NCBI GenBank assembly: GCA_022722495.1 | Contig: JAIJLI010000061.1 | Span: 1-8,608 of the forward strand | Direction of reading: 5' to 3' | DNA: 8,608 nucleotides | Origin: Dialister sp. | GTDB lineage: Bacteria > Bacillota > Negativicutes > Veillonellales > Dialisteraceae | In this document: positions 7,341-8,608 of the stretch, piece by piece | Numbering within the stretch: the stretch's first letter is position 1 | Layout: each line of letters starts with the position of its first letter | Notes under the pieces: generated by a model | What the model saw: only the letters and a program-made list of their open reading frames with translations | Databases searched by the model: none | Told to the model about the DNA's origin: nothing | Translations under genes and position numbers: made by a program

Positions 7341-8387
7341 TTATTTTCCAAATTCTTTAATTCTCTGTTCCTCTTTCAATGAGCAGACAAGCAGTTGTCC
7401 ATTCTTCTCAGCTACGATATAACCATTCAAGCCTTGAACTACTACCTTACTTTCATCGGCTGCATGAACCACGCAGTTCTTGCATTCATACAATCGAATA
7501 TCCTTGCCTACCTTGGCATTGCCAGCCTCATTCTGTGGAAGCAAGGTACGGAGGCTGCCCCAGCTGCCTAAGTCGCTCCAGCCGAACTCGGCTGGCAAGG
7601 TATAAATTTCCTTTGACTTCTCCATCACGGCATAGTCAATGCTTATCTTCTCGCAGGTTGGGAAGAGTTTGCCGACCACCTCTTTCTCCTGTTCAGTATA
7701 GAAAGAAGGTGCCATCTCGTCCATGATGCTGGCAAGCTGAGGCTGGAAGGTTCGGATTGCCTTGCTGATGGTATCAATGTTCCATACAAAGATTCCGGCA
7801 TTCCAATAGTAATTGCCAGCGGCAAGGTATTGCTCAGCAGTCTCCAGGTTTGGCTTTTCCTTGAAAGCCTCAACCTTGTAGATTTCATCTACGGATGTTG
7901 GCTCTGCTGCAGCGATATAGCCATAGCCTGTTTCTGGGCGGCTTGGCTTAATACCGATAGTAACGATGGCGTTCTTATCGGAAGTATAGCTCAATGCCTT
8001 GCTGAGCACTCGCTGATACTCCGAAGTATTGATGACGAGGGCATCGGATGGTGTCACCACGATGTTGGTTGCAGGATGCTTCTTCTGGATTTTCCAGCAG
8101 GCATAAGCAATACATGGAGCGGTATTGCGAGCCTCCGGCTCTGATAATATGTTATCTACTGGCATATCAGGGATTTGCTCCTTGACAATGCGAATGTATT
8201 TCTCGTTTGTCACTACCCACATGTTCTCGACAGGACAGATTGGCTTCAATCTATCTATTGTCAATTGAATGAGGGAACGGCCGACACCCATCACATCAAT
8301 GAACTGCTTTGGGTAATCGGGGGTTGACATAGGCCAGAAGCGGCTACCTACGCCGCCGGCCATGATAATGATTTGTATGTCGTGCAT
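7341..8387 (-). CDS. manC: Mannose-1-phosphate guanylyltransferase (GDP-mannose pyrophosphorylase)
   Basis: A 348-residue cytoplasmic enzyme that makes GDP-mannose from mannose-1-phosphate and GTP, supplying GDP-mannose and, through it, GDP-fucose or related donors for the polysaccharide. The nucleotide-binding signature AGGVGSRFWPMSTPDYPKQF occupies 10-29, with SEPEARNTAP (82-91), TPSD (112-115), FKEKP (175-179), YYWNAGIFVW (193-202), SIDYAVMEKS (249-258) and GWSDLGSW (269-276). It lacks the C-terminal phosphomannose-isomerase domain of the bifunctional enzymes (about 470-480 residues), as is usual for the short form in Bacteroidales. The ATG at 8387 is preceded by an AT-rich, Shine-Dalgarno-free leader, typical of the group. 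It is the first gene of the run and is GC-richer than the AIPR gene behind it, which agrees with its being native. Its TAA lies 13 nt before the AIPR start. Confidence 0.95.
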   Translation of the reverse strand: MHDIQIIIMAGGVGSRFWPMSTPDYPKQFIDVMGVGRSLIQLTIDRLKPICPVENMWVVTNEKYIRIVKEQIPDMPVDNILSEPEARNTAPCIAYACWKIQKKHPATNIVVTPSDALVINTSEYQRVLSKALSYTSDKNAIVTIGIKPSRPETGYGYIAAAEPTSVDEIYKVEAFKEKPNLETAEQYLAAGNYYWNAGIFVWNIDTISKAIRTFQPQLASIMDEMAPSFYTEQEKEVVGKLFPTCEKISIDYAVMEKSKEIYTLPAEFGWSDLGSWGSLRTLLPQNEAGNAKVGKDIRLYECKNCVVHAADESKVVVQGLNGYIVAEKNGQLLVCSLKEEQRIKEFGK

Positions 8388-8420
8388 AAATCTTGTTATT
8401 TATTTCGAAAACCTACCCGT

Positions 8421-8442
8421 CCTTCCTTACCCTTAAGGAAGG
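8421..8442. repeat. Hairpin: 9-bp perfect stem, 4-nt loop
   Basis: CCTTCCTTA (8421-8429) pairs exactly with TAAGGAAGG (8434-8442) across the loop CCCT. It ends 33 nt before the manC start codon on the transcribed strand. No U tract follows it in either direction, so it is not a standard terminator. It may fold in the manC leader or be part of a dispersed palindromic repeat. Confidence 0.6.
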
Positions 8443-8461
8443 CTCCACCTTTCTCACCAAG

Positions 8462-8486
8462 CCTCTCTTTCCTCAGGAACGAGAGG
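8462..8486. repeat. Hairpin: 11-bp stem with one internal mismatch, 1-nt centre
   Basis: CCTCTC (8462-8467) pairs with GAGAGG (8481-8486), and inside it TTCCT (8469-8473) pairs with AGGAA (8475-8479), with one T/C mismatch between the two blocks and a single C at the centre. As a near-complete palindrome it is more likely a DNA-level repeat or cruciform than an ordinary RNA loop. Confidence 0.55.
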
Positions 8487-8608
8487 ATGTAACCGCCCTC
8501 CGGTGCTCGGAACCGCTACGCTATAAGGTTGGCGGACCATCAAAGGTCTTCGCCATATTGTGCGGGATGGGACCGCCAGGGGATAACGATACTATGTGCA
8601 TAAGTTTA

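Larger units (their letters stand above)
8388..8608. other. GC-rich, hairpin-dense non-coding leader upstream of manC
   Basis: No convincing gene lies in these 221 nt. Composition differs sharply from the operon (8461-8520 is 62% G+C). It is packed with inverted repeats: a 9-bp stem with 4-nt loop at 8421-8442, a near-perfect 11-bp stem at 8462-8486, AACC/GGTT at 8511-8530, CCGCC/GGCGG pairing 8493-8497 with 8531-8535, and an imperfect pair 8531-8540 with 8567-8577. Several arms are mutually exclusive. It could be a structured 5' leader, the end of a dispersed extragenic palindromic element, or a small RNA. Short open stretches exist on the minus strand (for example ending at a TAG near 8521) but have no recognisable homology. 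A weak -7-like TAGGTTTT at 8415-8408 lacks a -33 TTG. Confidence 0.45.

Noticed and set aside
7643..7888. Other-frame open stretches opposite or inside manC (7379-7726, 7643-7888, 7830-8144)
   Set aside because: They shadow a complete, highly conserved manC gene and show no domain of their own.
8408..8415. TAGGTTTT as the manC promoter -7 element
   Set aside because: It misses the final G of TAnnTTTG and no TTG stands about 19-21 nt upstream; nothing else in the leader fits better.
1..8608. CRISPR array, tRNA, rRNA, IS element or invertible promoter repeats
   Set aside because: I looked for regularly spaced repeats, transposase motifs, terminal inverted repeats and long paired inverted repeats flanking a promoter, and saw none.

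Overview
The window looks like part of a surface-polysaccharide (capsule or exopolysaccharide) locus from a member of the Bacteroidales, most likely Prevotella/Segatella-like. The grounds are a stand-alone mannose-1-phosphate guanylyltransferase, a Wzx-type flippase with sequence typical of that order, an Fe-S/F420-dehydrogenase-like protein of the kind found in such loci, AT-rich leaders with almost no Shine-Dalgarno sequence, and roughly 40% G+C. The genus assignment is inference; no rRNA or other marker is present.

Every gene I can support lies on the minus strand, so the locus reads from right to left. The order is: a structured, GC-rich non-coding leader (8388-8608); manC (GDP-mannose supply, 7341-8387); an AIPR-family protein with a C-terminal cold-shock-like domain (5333-7327); a Wzx flippase (3799-5328); a short-chain dehydrogenase (2961-3794); a membrane-anchored SGNH-like protein (1999-2955); a fusion of a ferredoxin/F420-dehydrogenase-like module with a hexapeptide acyltransferase (197-2002); and, running off the left edge, the first residues of an integral-membrane acyltransferase-3 protein (1-123). 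The six complete genes are separated by 13, 4, 4, 5 and -4 nt, so they almost certainly form one operon. A 73-nt gap precedes the last, partial gene.

Five of the genes fit one pathway: sugar-nucleotide synthesis (manC), sugar or repeat-unit modification (SDR, fusion acyltransferase, acyltransferase-3, possibly the SGNH-like protein) and export (Wzx). No glycosyltransferase, polymerase or Wza/Wzc gene is visible here, so the rest of the locus must lie outside.

Three things stand out. First, the N-terminal coding region of the acyltransferase-3 gene carries a seven-G run that puts an upstream ATG one base out of frame with the conserved domain; an eighth G would restore an intact N-terminus, which is what a slipped-strand phase-variable switch would look like. 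Second, an AT-rich AIPR (abortive-infection family) gene with a PD-(D/E)XK-like motif and a cold-shock-like C-terminus sits with near-zero spacing inside the polysaccharide operon. Third, a redox-type module and an acyltransferase are joined in one 601-residue polypeptide.
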